NCBI GenBank assembly: GCA_016342685.1
Contig: JAEINU010000011.1
Location: forward strand, 1-64,000
Direction: 5' to 3'
DNA from: Bacteroidales bacterium
Lineage (GTDB): Bacteria; Bacteroidota; Bacteroidia; Bacteroidales; UBA12077
DNA length: 64,000 bases
Part shown: positions 1-8,286 of the stretch, piece after piece
How positions within the stretch are numbered: position 1 is the stretch's first letter
How the letters are laid out: every line of letters starts with the position of its first letter
Translations under genes and position numbers: made by a program
Notes under the pieces: model-generated
Told to the model about the DNA's origin: nothing
Seen by the model: the letters and a program-made list of their open reading frames with translations, nothing else
Databases searched by the model: none

Positions 1-653
1 TTTTTGCTTGTGTAAAAGAAAACAGAGAATATGAAAAAATATATGATTATAAATTTGTTTAAACCATAGTAATCGAAATGATTTATGTTAGGAATCTCAA
101 CATCGTCGAGGTAAAATGAGTTCTCGCTTGGCCCTCCACCACGAACAATAAGATCGTTTCGTTGCACAGGTGTTGAAGCAACTCCCGGAAAGGATTGTAT
201 CACTTTTGAGATATCGCGATTTGAACCAGGACTCTTTTCAATATCTCGAATACCTATTCTTCGAAGAGACACAGGACTTTCTTCCGTTTTTCGAAAAGGA
301 GATGGCTTAACCACAACTTCTTCTATCGAAACATTAGATACTTTCAAAGGAATATTGATGTTAACCACTTTGGCATTTGTTATCATCAAATCAGGAGTAA
401 TATAAGTTTCGTATCCAACCGCCGAAACTTGTAGTTTGATAAATCCTGGAGCAACACCTGTAATTTTGAATTCACCATCAATATTACTTGCAGCGCCAAT
501 CTTAGTTTTAAAAACTATCACATTTACAAAGGGAACAGGCTCATTATTAAGATCGTTATACACTCGCCCTTGAATTACTCCATTCTCATTCTGCGCAAGC
601 AAAGAAAAACAAGAAATTAAAGGAATTAATAATGTGAGTAATCGTAATATCAT
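1..653 (-). CDS. TonB-dependent outer-membrane receptor, N-terminal part (runs off window)
   Basis: Reading leftward from an ATG at 653 gives an open frame to the window edge, about 217 codons. It starts with a signal peptide (MILRLLTLL...LLAQ, cleavage near residue 21), then a carboxypeptidase-regulatory-like beta-sandwich (about residues 26-110, with GRVYND and SNIDGEFKITG). The start of the TonB plug domain follows (SKVIQSFPGVAST, LIVRGGGPSENSFYLDDVEIPNINHF). By family it imports a ligand across the outer membrane; the substrate cannot be told. After NHF the predicted residues (about 1-75 in the window) become hydrophobic and unlike the usual plug, so the gene may be disrupted there. The upstream gap to 908 is an AT-rich divergent promoter region. 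Confidence 0.85.
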   Translation of the reverse strand, partial: MILRLLTLLIPLISCFSLLAQNENGVIQGRVYNDLNNEPVPFVNVIVFKTKIGAASNIDGEFKITGVAPGFIKLQVSAVGYETYITPDLMITNAKVVNINIPLKVSNVSIEEVVVKPSPFRKTEESPVSLRRIGIRDIEKSPGSNRDISKVIQSFPGVASTPVQRNDLIVRGGGPSENSFYLDDVEIPNINHFDYYGLNKFIIIYFFIFSVFFYTSK

Positions 654-907
654 ATCTAATATTTATTGTTTTTTTTAATATCTGTTTTTTTAACAGTTCG
701 ATTTACTAATAGTTCGAATTTACAATAGAAAATTAATAAGTCTAGTTTTTTTTATAATTTCATTCATCAACAAAAAGAGTTTATTAATAAAAATATATTT
801 GACGATTACTGAAAATATATTATTTTCAAACATGAAAACACTTGTAATTAATTAAATACAATCTCAATAAAAAAGAAATTTAACTATTAACCTAATTACA
901 AAAAAAC

Positions 908-1669
908 ATGAAAAAACTAACATTACTTGCATTTGCATTAAGTCTTTCTGTAGGAATATTTGCACAAGTTGCAAAATACCAACCTAAACTAGTTGCAGTG
1001 TTTATGGGAGAAAAAAATCAAACTTTCGATGAGAATAGATTTTCTGATGTAAACTGCTATTACATTCCTGAAATGAAAATAATTGAAAGCGAAAATAAAA
1101 ACACCACAACAAAATCTGTAATGTCTGGACTAGGTGTTGACAGAGATGAAGAGATGCAAGAATTTGAAGGAAAACCCGAAGGCATGATTTATAGAAGGAA
1201 TATGATTCTTGCTTTTGACAAGAATGGTATTTTAGCCGGATCGGGCAAAATGTCTAAAGATCTGCATTTAGATAAAATCCCATTAACAATTGGTAAAAAT
1301 ATGGGGAACTTTGAGTATACCAATTTAGCAGAACTTTCTAAGCAACTTATAAAGAAGGATAAGCCTATGAAAGCTGGTAAAAAAATGAAAGCGAAAAAGC
1401 CAAGAGTATACGACTATGTTACATTTAATGTACCTGATTTTGAAGTTAGCGACAGCGAGGGAAACAAAACAACAATAAACACAATTGTTAAAGATTCTCA
1501 AATGACAGTAGTGGTATTTATCTATTTAGATAATGACTTTAACACGCAAGCAGGAACAGAGAATGGAGCAGGATTTGAAAGTACAGTGCAAACTGTTGCG
1601 GCAGAAAAACAATTGAAACTATTGGTGAAAATTGAAGAAGAAATCTTTGGGAAAAAAGTCAATTTATAA
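908..1669 (+). CDS. Secreted protein with a degenerate thioredoxin/redoxin-like C-terminal domain
   Basis: 253 residues with a clear signal peptide (MKKLTLLAFALSLSVGIFAQ), so periplasmic or surface exposed. The C-terminal part (about residues 170-250, with VPDFEVSDSEGNKTTI and a beta strand MTVVVFIYL) resembles the start of AhpC/TSA-type redoxin domains, but no CxxC or peroxidatic Cys is visible. A Lys-rich linker (KKDKPMKAGKKMKAKK) precedes it. If the fold call is right it is probably not an active thiol oxidoreductase. It stands alone, convergent with the next gene and followed by a terminator. Function unknown. Confidence 0.7.
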   Translation: MKKLTLLAFALSLSVGIFAQVAKYQPKLVAVFMGEKNQTFDENRFSDVNCYYIPEMKIIESENKNTTTKSVMSGLGVDRDEEMQEFEGKPEGMIYRRNMILAFDKNGILAGSGKMSKDLHLDKIPLTIGKNMGNFEYTNLAELSKQLIKKDKPMKAGKKMKAKKPRVYDYVTFNVPDFEVSDSEGNKTTINTIVKDSQMTVVVFIYLDNDFNTQAGTENGAGFESTVQTVAAEKQLKLLVKIEEEIFGKKVNL

Positions 1670-1693
1670 CTGCTAAAACGAAATTAATATACA

Positions 1694-1723
1694 AAAGCTC
1701 TAAACCATTTTAGAGCTTTTTTT
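1694..1723. terminator. Intrinsic bidirectional terminator
   Basis: An 11-bp perfect stem (AAAGCTCTAAA at 1694-1704, TTTAGAGCTTT at 1709-1719) with a 4-nt loop is followed by a T run and preceded by an A run. It lies between convergent genes ending at 1669 (+) and 1734 (-), so it probably serves both. Confidence 0.85.
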
Positions 1724-1733
1724 ATAAACATCA

Positions 1734-2690
1734 TTAAAAATCAAATTCAATAAACGGATACTTCTGTGAAATCTGACTCTTTTTATTATTAAGATTCTCA
1801 ACAAACTTTAGATGATTTTTTGATTCAGGATTTATTGGTCTATGATTTTCGGCTTGAATTACTTTCCCAACCTCACTAATTATTTCGAAAGTTCTATCGG
1901 CAAAATAGGATTTTGAAAAATGCTCCCAGATATAATCAATAGCAACTTTTGATGGATGTAACATATCATCGGCATAAAAGCGATAGTCGCGCAAATCGTC
2001 CATCATTATTTCATATGCAGGAAAATATTCTACATTATCAAATATCTTCATGATCTGGTTTATTGCTAATATTAAAGTTGATTTGCTTAATTGATTTTGA
2101 ACAGCACCATCTTTCCAGTGTCTTACCGGACTGACTGTAAATATTATTTTAAGATTTGGATTTAACTCTTCAACTCGATTTAATAATTTTGCCCACTGTA
2201 CAAAAATATCTTCAACACCTAATTTTCTACGCTCAAATTCTTTTGCCGGAATCTTATGACAATTCGAAACTACATTCTCTGTTTTTGTATATTGATAAAT
2301 CCAAGCTGTTCCAAATGTAATAATTAAGTATTTTGCTTTTTGCAGATGCTCTCTAGCCGCATTTACAGAAGCATTAATCTTACTTAAACACGCATCTTTA
2401 TCGACATTTGAAAACTCAGTATCGTGATAAAAGCTAAACCATTGATCGTTATAAAAATGTAAATCGTTCTCATTAAAATCTCTTTTATCCAATAATATTT
2501 CTATACTACTCCGCACAGAAGAAGGATTATATAATACTCCGAAAGGATTTACTAAAGCAGGGAGCTTTAAATCTAACATTTTGTTCCCAATATTTTCGGT
2601 AAAGCAAGAGCCCATAAACAAAACAGGAGTTTCGTATCCTATTTTATTTTCCGAAACTTTAGGTTCTATTATGGTTCTATACGGTTTCAT
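1734..2690 (-). CDS. GSCFA family protein (SGNH-hydrolase-like)
   Basis: 318 residues carrying the signature that names the GSCFA family (FMGSCFTENIG near residues 26-36), followed by NPFGVLYNP. An SGNH-type C-terminal pair (DDMLHPS, D-x-x-H) and SPVRHWKDG fit an esterase/acetylhydrolase fold. No signal peptide or membrane segment is visible, so it is probably cytosolic. The family is widespread in Bacteroidota; the substrate is not established and I infer only a possible esterase role. The hydrolase at 2716 lies 25 nt upstream on the same strand, suggesting co-transcription. Confidence 0.85.
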   Translation of the reverse strand: MKPYRTIIEPKVSENKIGYETPVLFMGSCFTENIGNKMLDLKLPALVNPFGVLYNPSSVRSSIEILLDKRDFNENDLHFYNDQWFSFYHDTEFSNVDKDACLSKINASVNAAREHLQKAKYLIITFGTAWIYQYTKTENVVSNCHKIPAKEFERRKLGVEDIFVQWAKLLNRVEELNPNLKIIFTVSPVRHWKDGAVQNQLSKSTLILAINQIMKIFDNVEYFPAYEIMMDDLRDYRFYADDMLHPSKVAIDYIWEHFSKSYFADRTFEIISEVGKVIQAENHRPINPESKNHLKFVENLNNKKSQISQKYPFIEFDF

Positions 2691-2715
2691 TATCCTAGAG
2701 CTTTGAGTTAATATC

Positions 2716-3555
2716 TTACAGCTTTTCTTCTATCCAACTATGTACAAACTCAAAAATCTTATCTTTTTCAAGTTCATTATGCAGCTCATGATAAAGCCCA
2801 TCCCATTCTTTATAAGTTATTTCCTTATTTAATTTTTTTGCTGCATCTGCAAATTCTTTACTCGCTTTATAAGAAGTAATGTTATCATCATTACCATGTT
2901 GAATTAGAATAGGCAATTCAATTTTATCGGTATTTTCTAAAACCCATTGTCCTGTTTTGTAAATTTCGTAAAACATTCTTGCCGAGATTTTTTCATGAAT
3001 TAAAGGATCTGAAAGATATGCTGCAACAACTTCTTGATCATGAGAAATTCCTTTTACATCTAATTTTGATTTTTGAGTAAATTTTGGATAAATCTTATTC
3101 ATTATCCTGGCAAAGAAAAGTATTAAGACAGATGGAGTAAAAGCAAGTCGATACCAAGGTGATGATATAATTGCACCTTTAAAATTATTCTCGCGTTTTA
3201 AAATATAGTTTGTAACAATATTACCCCCCATACTATGCCCATAAATGAATTGTGGGAGATTTGGATATAACTTCTTTGATTCCTTGATTAAAACATCAAT
3301 ATCTTTTAGAAAATCATCGTGTTCTTTTATATGCCCTCGACGACCATCTGATTTTCCATGTCCACGATAATCGATAGCATGAATAGCAAAACCTTTTTCA
3401 ACAAACCGCATTGCCCAATGATCGTATCGTTCGCTATATTCGCCAAAACCATGAACCAGATTAATTATTGCTTTCGGAGTTTCTTGAGGTTCCCACAAAT
3501 AGCCAGAGAGTTTCATCCCATCGAATGATGCATAGACTTTTGATGTATAATTCAT
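2716..3555 (-). CDS. Alpha/beta hydrolase, lysophospholipase / monoacylglycerol lipase-like
   Basis: 279 residues, no signal peptide. It has the serine aminopeptidase S33/Hydrolase_4 layout: oxyanion region VHGFGEYSERY (about 34-44), IDYRGHGKSDGRRGH, nucleophile elbow GHSMGG (about 106-111), HGNDDNIT with the acid, and YHELHNE with the catalytic His near residue 256. The family cleaves monoacylglycerols or lysophospholipids; the exact substrate here is inferred. First gene of a two-gene unit with the GSCFA gene. Confidence 0.85.
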   Translation of the reverse strand: MNYTSKVYASFDGMKLSGYLWEPQETPKAIINLVHGFGEYSERYDHWAMRFVEKGFAIHAIDYRGHGKSDGRRGHIKEHDDFLKDIDVLIKESKKLYPNLPQFIYGHSMGGNIVTNYILKRENNFKGAIISSPWYRLAFTPSVLILFFARIMNKIYPKFTQKSKLDVKGISHDQEVVAAYLSDPLIHEKISARMFYEIYKTGQWVLENTDKIELPILIQHGNDDNITSYKASKEFADAAKKLNKEITYKEWDGLYHELHNELEKDKIFEFVHSWIEEKL

Positions 3556-3742
3556 TTTCTCAATCCTTATTTTATATTTTCAATCAAATTTAAAAATATT
3601 CAGGTAGATTTCATATAAATATAGAATAATAGTAAATCAAGATAAGCGTTGCTTTTTTTTTCCATTGTAATTAACTTAGCTTTTATGTAGTTGAACATTT
3701 TTAACTTTAAAATGTATTAGAACATTAATAAATTAAAACTTA

Positions 3743-4633
3743 ATGAAAATGATTAAAAAAAACATATTCCTATTATCGTTGTTGATTTTCATAAGCTTTC
3801 CGATAATTGCTCAAGAGAAAACGGACAGTCTTAAAAATTGGAAATACAATGGATTAACTTCTATCAATTTTTCTCAAGTATCATTGAGTAATTGGTCTGC
3901 TGGTGGAGAAAATTCCTATGCGTTTAATGGTTTGTTAAATCTTTCAGCGAATTATTCAAAAGATAAAAATGATTGGGCTAATACACTGGACATTGGTTAT
4001 GGTATTCAAAAACAAGGAGATCAAGATTATAGAAAAACTGACGACCATATTGATTTCTTATCAAAGTATGGTAGGAAAATTTCGAAAACAATGTTTTTAA
4101 GCGCCATGCTTAATTTCAAGACTCAAATGAGCGATGGAAAAAGATATGATCCTGACACTGCAATTATTTCGAAACTTTTTGCTCCTGCTTATTTACAAGC
4201 TGCATTGGGTATAGAGTACAAACCAAATGAAACCTTTTACGCTGTGATTTCGCCTGTTGCTGGAAAACTTACTATGGTTTTAGATGATACTTTATCGGCA
4301 CATGGTGCATTTGGTGTTGATCCTGGTGACAAAACAAGAATGGAACTTGGGGGATCTATTTCTTTAGGTGTAAAAAAAGAGATTATGAAGAATGTTACTT
4401 TTAATAGTACTCTCGGATTATTTTCAAATTATATTGACAATCCACAAAATGTTGATATCGACTGGAAAGTTTTGATTAATATGAAGATTAATAATTACTT
4501 ATCTGCAAACCTAAATACGCATCTTATTTTTGACGATGATATAGCAAGCATTGATGACAAAACAGGATTGCCAGGTGGAGCGAAAGTTCAGTTTAAAGAA
4601 ATATTTGGAGTTGGATTAACTTATAAATTCTAG
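3743..4633 (+). CDS. DUF3078 domain protein, probable outer-membrane beta-barrel
   Basis: 296 residues with a signal peptide ending near residue 23 (FPIIAQ). The body has alternating hydrophobic strands rich in aromatics and Gly, starting with WKYNGLTSINFSQVSLSNWSAGGENSYAFNG cut by short turns, the usual opening of DUF3078 proteins, and ends in a C-terminal Phe (GVGLTYKF) as barrel proteins often do. Function of the family is not known. It is monocistronic; the downstream gap holds a palindromic repeat rather than a clean terminator. Confidence 0.85.
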   Translation: MKMIKKNIFLLSLLIFISFPIIAQEKTDSLKNWKYNGLTSINFSQVSLSNWSAGGENSYAFNGLLNLSANYSKDKNDWANTLDIGYGIQKQGDQDYRKTDDHIDFLSKYGRKISKTMFLSAMLNFKTQMSDGKRYDPDTAIISKLFAPAYLQAALGIEYKPNETFYAVISPVAGKLTMVLDDTLSAHGAFGVDPGDKTRMELGGSISLGVKKEIMKNVTFNSTLGLFSNYIDNPQNVDIDWKVLINMKINNYLSANLNTHLIFDDDIASIDDKTGLPGGAKVQFKEIFGVGLTYKF

Positions 4634-4677
4634 ATAACAGTAGTAAGACATTAGTATCAAGAAAATTAGACGATATT

Positions 4678-4739
4678 CTTCGACAAGCTCAGAATGACAG
4701 AACATAAAAGAAATCTTTGTCATGCTGAGTTTATCGAGG
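4678..4739. repeat. Imperfect inverted repeat, dispersed palindromic element (copy 1)
   Basis: Arms CTTCGACAAGCTCAGAATG (from 4678) and a near-complementary right arm ending at 4739 enclose an 18-nt loop. A related copy lies at 6973-7025. Both are in intergenic positions next to gene ends, as expected for REP-like elements of Bacteroidota. It could fold in RNA and act as a terminator or mRNA stabiliser; that is inference. Confidence 0.75.
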
Positions 4740-4749
4740 TATGATAGTC

Positions 4750-5667
4750 TTATTTCAAAAAATCTATGTTTCTCTTTAAGCCTTCGAACTTAGTTCGTTC
4801 AATTGGGGAACTTTTAAATAGCTTCTTAAAGCTCGATTTTTCCATTTCTTCCCAATCCTCTTTATTCATATTTTGAAGTAAATCAGAAATTTGAAAAGCA
4901 CCTTCATTATGTGGCTTTAGTTTTGAATTCCAAGGACAAACATCCTGACAAGCATCACAACCAAAAATCCAATCGTTCCATTTATTTTTTACCTCGTTTG
5001 AAAAATCACCTTTCTTTTCAATTGTAAGATAAGAAATACATTTTCGTGCATCCACTTGATATGGGGTAATTGCTTTTGTTGGACAAGCATCAATACATTT
5101 GGTGCACGTTCCGCAATAATCCTTTATCGGCTTATCACAATCTAATTCTAGATCAATAATTAATTCACCTATAAAAACAAAAGAACCAAATTCTTTCGAA
5201 ATAAGGTTTGTGTTTTTTCCTATCCATCCTAATCCTGATTTTGCAGCCCAAACCTTATCCATTACCGGAGCAGAATCGACAAATGCACGACCATTTATTT
5301 CACATATCTCATCATTAATATAATCGAAAAGTAAATTCAACTTTTCTTTTACTACATAATGATAATCTTTACCATATGCATATTTGGAAATCTTATAAGA
5401 ATTCTCATTCTGTATTTTCTCGGGGTAGTAATTTAGTAAAACAGAAATAACTGATTTAGAACCTTCAACTAATCTTCGTGGGTCAATGCGCTTCTCAAAA
5501 TGATTTTCCATGTACCACATCTCGCCATGTAAACCATTATCAAGCCAAGTTCGTAATTTTTTAGATTCTTTTTCGAGAAAGTCAGCCTTTGAAATTCCGA
5601 TAGCAGAAAAGCCAAGCGTTTTAGCCTTTTGCTTGATCAGATCACTTGTTTTAGTTTTGTTTTTCAT
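4750..5667 (-). CDS. queG: Epoxyqueuosine reductase QueG
   Basis: Cobalamin- and 4Fe-4S-dependent enzyme that reduces epoxyqueuosine to queuosine in tRNA. Visible marks are the N-terminal [31 protein letters not shown] with the conserved Asp of the B12 active site, and two ferredoxin-type clusters [12 protein letters not shown] and [11 protein letters not shown]. Length (305 residues) is typical of the short form. The longer frame to 5703 would add [12 protein letters not shown], but that stretch lies inside the inverted repeat at 5673-5702, so I choose the ATG at 5667 ([12 protein letters not shown]). A B12-dependent enzyme fits a genome with the large cobalamin locus at 40-50 kb. Confidence 0.93.
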   Translation of the reverse strand: MKNKTKTSDLIKQKAKTLGFSAIGISKADFLEKESKKLRTWLDNGLHGEMWYMENHFEKRIDPRRLVEGSKSVISVLLNYYPEKIQNENSYKISKYAYGKDYHYVVKEKLNLLFDYINDEICEINGRAFVDSAPVMDKVWAAKSGLGWIGKNTNLISKEFGSFVFIGELIIDLELDCDKPIKDYCGTCTKCIDACPTKAITPYQVDARKCISYLTIEKKGDFSNEVKNKWNDWIFGCDACQDVCPWNSKLKPHNEGAFQISDLLQNMNKEDWEEMEKSSFKKLFKSSPIERTKFEGLKRNIDFLK

Positions 5668-5672
5668 TGTAA

Positions 5673-5702
5673 AATGCTTCATGCTTTTTGCTACAAGCTT
5701 CA
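5673..5702. repeat. Left terminal inverted repeat of the four-helix-bundle element
   Basis: About 30 bp reading inward AATGCTTCATGCTTTTTGCT and then ACAAGCTTCA. It matches the inward-read right copy at 6104-6133 at about 26 of 30 positions. The pair brackets the gene at 5700-6056. Related AGCTTGTAGC-type sequence also occurs at 10463-10490. Confidence 0.7.
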
Positions 5703-6056
5703 AGAACGTTTGAGTTTACTCATTAATCCTGAAATCATTTTCTGAATTCTTTTTGTTTGTTCCAATAACTCCAAGAATACTTTTTCATTGCTAAATTCTA
5801 GATTATTTGCAATCATTAACTGAGTCTCAAACTCAAAAACTGAACCAAGAGCTATTTCAAGAAACCGAAAATAGTCTCTTTCACTAAATCTACTGCTACC
5901 TTCAGCAATATTTGAAGGGATTGAAACTGCAGATCGAGTTATTTGACTCGTAAGTCCATATTTTTCTTCAATAGGAAAATCTCTTGATATTTTATAAACT
6001 GAAGTTACCAACTCCATGCTTTTTTGCCAAACATTTAATTTCTTAAAATCTTTCAT
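5700..6056 (-). CDS. Four-helix-bundle protein (TIGR02436/S23-like, rRNA intervening-sequence protein family)
   Basis: 118 residues with the family hallmarks: [44 protein letters not shown] and a middle helix [19 protein letters not shown]. Members form pentameric helical bundles, are encoded inside 23S rRNA intervening sequences in some bacteria, and are related to the Avd accessory protein of diversity-generating retroelements. No reverse transcriptase is near, so an Avd role is not supported. The gene sits alone between queG and the suf operon, with matching inverted repeats at both ends, as if it were cargo of a small mobile unit. Its stop lies at the inner edge of the left repeat. Confidence 0.88.
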   Translation of the reverse strand: MKDFKKLNVWQKSMELVTSVYKISRDFPIEEKYGLTSQITRSAVSIPSNIAEGSSRFSERDYFRFLEIALGSVFEFETQLMIANNLEFSNEKVFLELLEQTKRIQKMISGLMSKLKRS

Positions 6057-6103
6057 GAAATTACATTTAGCATAAAACTAATAAAAAAAATGATAAGTTA
6101 ACA

Positions 6104-6133
6104 TGTAGCTTGTGGCAAGAAGCTTGAAGCATT
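6104..6133. repeat. Right terminal inverted repeat of the four-helix-bundle element
   Basis: TGTAGCTTGTGGCAAGAAGC then TTGAAGCATT on the plus strand. It is the inverted counterpart of 5673-5702 with about four mismatches. No convincing target-site duplication is visible outside the two copies. Confidence 0.7.
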
Positions 6134-6182
6134 GTAGTAGGTATAACAATGCTTATCAATTAAAGTAATTTTCCCGCAAGTA

Positions 6183-6503
6183 CTAAAGCAATCCTAAATC
6201 CAGCATCGCTTCTTCGCTCATTAAACTTTTATCCCAAGGTGGATCGAAAACAAGTTTAACTTTTGCCTCTTTTACACCTTCAATTGCATTTGTTTTTTCA
6301 TGAACTTCGCCTAAAAGTTGATCAGCCATAGGACAGTTTGGTGCCGTTAACGTCATTGTAACTACAAGCTTTTTATCATCATCTATATCAATTGCATAGA
6401 TTAATCCTAGGTCATATATATTAACAGGAATTTCAGGATCAAAAATTTCTTTAAGCGTTTTTACAATTTCTGCTTCCAATGCCATTATTTCATTAGCCTC
6501 CAT
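6183..6503 (-). CDS. DUF59/MIP18-family Fe-S assembly protein (SufT-like)
   Basis: 106 residues: LEAEIVKTLKEIFDPEIPVNIYDLGLIY with the D-P-E-I-P-V-N-I-x-D-L-G-L motif, TMTLTAPNCPMAD with the conserved Cys, and LVFDPPW near the end. The family (PaaD, SufT, MIP18) assists maturation of Fe-S proteins. It is the last gene of the suf operon, 9 nt after sufE. Its start is fixed by an unusually strong Shine-Dalgarno for this phylum (AGGAGG, about 6505-6511 on the minus strand) set between the sufE stop and the ATG. Confidence 0.9.
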   Translation of the reverse strand: MEANEIMALEAEIVKTLKEIFDPEIPVNIYDLGLIYAIDIDDDKKLVVTMTLTAPNCPMADQLLGEVHEKTNAIEGVKEAKVKLVFDPPWDKSLMSEEAMLDLGLL

Positions 6504-6512
6504 AACTTCCTC

Positions 6513-6938
6513 CTATTTATTCATTTTAGCATTGTAAGCCATTGCATACAATTTCATTTGTTTTACCATTGCCAACAAACCATTTGAACGTGTTGGTGAA
6601 AGGTTCTGCTGCAATCCAATTTTATCTAAAAAATACAATTCGTTGTTTAAAATCTCCAATGGTTTTTGTCCACTCAAAACTCGAACCAAAAGAGCAGCAA
6701 TTCCTTTTGTGATAATTGCATCGCTATCGGCATAAAATTTAATTGCATCGCCATCCATATCGGCAAAAAGCCAAACTTTCGACTGGCATCCTTCAATTAA
6801 GTATTCTTGCGTTTTATATTTTGGATCGATCTCAGGGAGATCTTTACTTAATTCGATTAAGTAATTGTATTTATCCATCCAGTCTTCAAAAATTGAAAAC
6901 TCTTCGATTATTTCGTCTTGCTGTTCGTTAAAAGTCAT
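6513..6938 (-). CDS. sufE: SufE, sulfur acceptor for SufS
   Basis: 141 residues. SufE accepts persulfide from cysteine desulfurase SufS and passes it to SufBCD. The loop EYLIEGCQSKVWL carries the acceptor Cys (about residue 51); FYADSDAIITKGIAALL and LSPTRSNGLLAM are typical SufE segments, the latter near the end. It lies downstream of sufS, separated by about 109 nt that contain a palindromic repeat, and 9 nt upstream of the DUF59 gene. Confidence 0.94.
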   Translation of the reverse strand: MTFNEQQDEIIEEFSIFEDWMDKYNYLIELSKDLPEIDPKYKTQEYLIEGCQSKVWLFADMDGDAIKFYADSDAIITKGIAALLVRVLSGQKPLEILNNELYFLDKIGLQQNLSPTRSNGLLAMVKQMKLYAMAYNAKMNK

Positions 6939-6972
6939 TTTTTAACCATTTTTTATTCCATTCAAAATCATA

Positions 6973-7025
6973 CTTCGATAAACTCAGCATGACATTACTT
7001 CTATTTGTCACACTGCTTGTCGAAG
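6973..7025. repeat. Imperfect inverted repeat, dispersed palindromic element (copy 2)
   Basis: Arms CTTCGATAAACTCAGCATG (from 6973) and TGTCACACTGCTTGTCGAAG (7006-7025) are related to copy 1 at 4678-4739. It lies in the sufS-sufE intergenic gap inside the operon, so any RNA hairpin would form within the suf transcript. Confidence 0.75.
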
Positions 7026-7047
7026 TGTGAACAACTATATTGCAAAA

Positions 7048-8268
7048 TTAACTAAACATTTGTTTCACTGTTAAAATTGCATCATATAATTTATCAATTT
7101 CTTCTTTTGTATTGTAAAAGGAAAAAGAAGCTCGAATTGTTCCTTCAATATTAAAACGATCCATTAATGGTTCTGCACAATGATGCCCAGTTCTTACGGC
7201 AATTCCCATTTTGTCGATTACCATTCCTGCATCGTAATGATGTATATTTTCTAAATTAAATGATATTACACTTACTTTATTATCAGCTGTTCCAATAATC
7301 CTAAGACCTTCAATCGATCCCAATTTTTCGGTTCCATATTCCAATAATTCCTTCTCGTAAGCGGCTATATTTTCTAATCCAAGATTTTCGATATATTCAA
7401 TCGCTGTTGCTAACCCAATTGCCGAAACATAATTTGGTGTTCCTGCTTCAAACTTAAATGGAAGCTCATTAAATGTAGTTTCTTCGAAAGTCACTTTTTT
7501 GATCATTTCTCCACCTGTCATATATGGTGGCATTTCATTTAGAAACTTCTCTTTGCCATATAAAATCCCTGTTCCATTTGGTCCGTATAATTTATGACCA
7601 GAAAATACAAAGAAATCACAATCTAACTCTTGAACATCTACTTTTTCGTGCTGAACACTTTGTGCTCCATCTACTAAAACAGGAATATTATTTTGATGCG
7701 CAAGATCAATTATTCTTTTAACATCGTTAACAGTTCCTAAGGCATTTGAAACTTGATTAACAGCTACAATTTTTGTTTTTGGAGATAATAATTTTTCATA
7801 CTCATCGAGTATTAACTCTCCCTTTTCATTTATTGGAATTACTTTAAGCTTAGCATTCTTTCTCTGACAAAGCATTTGCCAAGGAACTATATTCGCATGA
7901 TGCTCCAGTGTCGAAATAATAATTTCATCGCCTTCAGAAATATATTTTTCTCCAAAAGAATATGCAATGGTATTAATCGATTCTGTTGTTCCACTTGTAA
8001 AAACTACTTCGTGATCGTGCTCAGCATTTATAAATTTCTGAACAACTTTTCGTGCATCTTCATAGCGCTGTGTTAATTGCTCACTTAAATAATGTACACC
8101 CCGATGAATGTTACTATTCTCTTTAGAATAAATTTTCACTTCTTCATCGATAACCACTTGTGGCTTTTGTGTTGTAGCCCCATTATCGAAATAAACCAAT
8201 GGTTTTTTATAAATCTGTTGATTTAAAATCGGGAAATCGTTGCGTATTTTTTGAATATCTAAGCTCAA
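7048..8268 (-). CDS. sufS: Cysteine desulfurase SufS
   Basis: 406 residues, PLP-dependent class V aminotransferase fold; takes sulfur from L-cysteine for Fe-S assembly. Visible are VYFDNGATTQKP (about 25-36), TSGTTESIN, LEHHANIVPWQ, the PLP lysine in FFVFSGHKLYGP (about 226) and the catalytic Cys in RTGHHCAEPLM (about 364). The start is a TTG at 8268: no ATG is available in frame before conserved sequence begins, and the preceding sufD stop is only 18 nt away. Such a start may lower translation relative to sufD. Confidence 0.95.
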   Translation of the reverse strand: MSLDIQKIRNDFPILNQQIYKKPLVYFDNGATTQKPQVVIDEEVKIYSKENSNIHRGVHYLSEQLTQRYEDARKVVQKFINAEHDHEVVFTSGTTESINTIAYSFGEKYISEGDEIIISTLEHHANIVPWQMLCQRKNAKLKVIPINEKGELILDEYEKLLSPKTKIVAVNQVSNALGTVNDVKRIIDLAHQNNIPVLVDGAQSVQHEKVDVQELDCDFFVFSGHKLYGPNGTGILYGKEKFLNEMPPYMTGGEMIKKVTFEETTFNELPFKFEAGTPNYVSAIGLATAIEYIENLGLENIAAYEKELLEYGTEKLGSIEGLRIIGTADNKVSVISFNLENIHHYDAGMVIDKMGIAVRTGHHCAEPLMDRFNIEGTIRASFSFYNTKEEIDKLYDAILTVKQMFS

Positions 8269-8286
8269 AACAATCGTTTTTATATT

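Noticed and set aside
5700-6056. Avd accessory protein of a diversity-generating retroelement
   Set aside because: No reverse transcriptase, template or variable repeat nearby; the sequence fits the general S23-like family.
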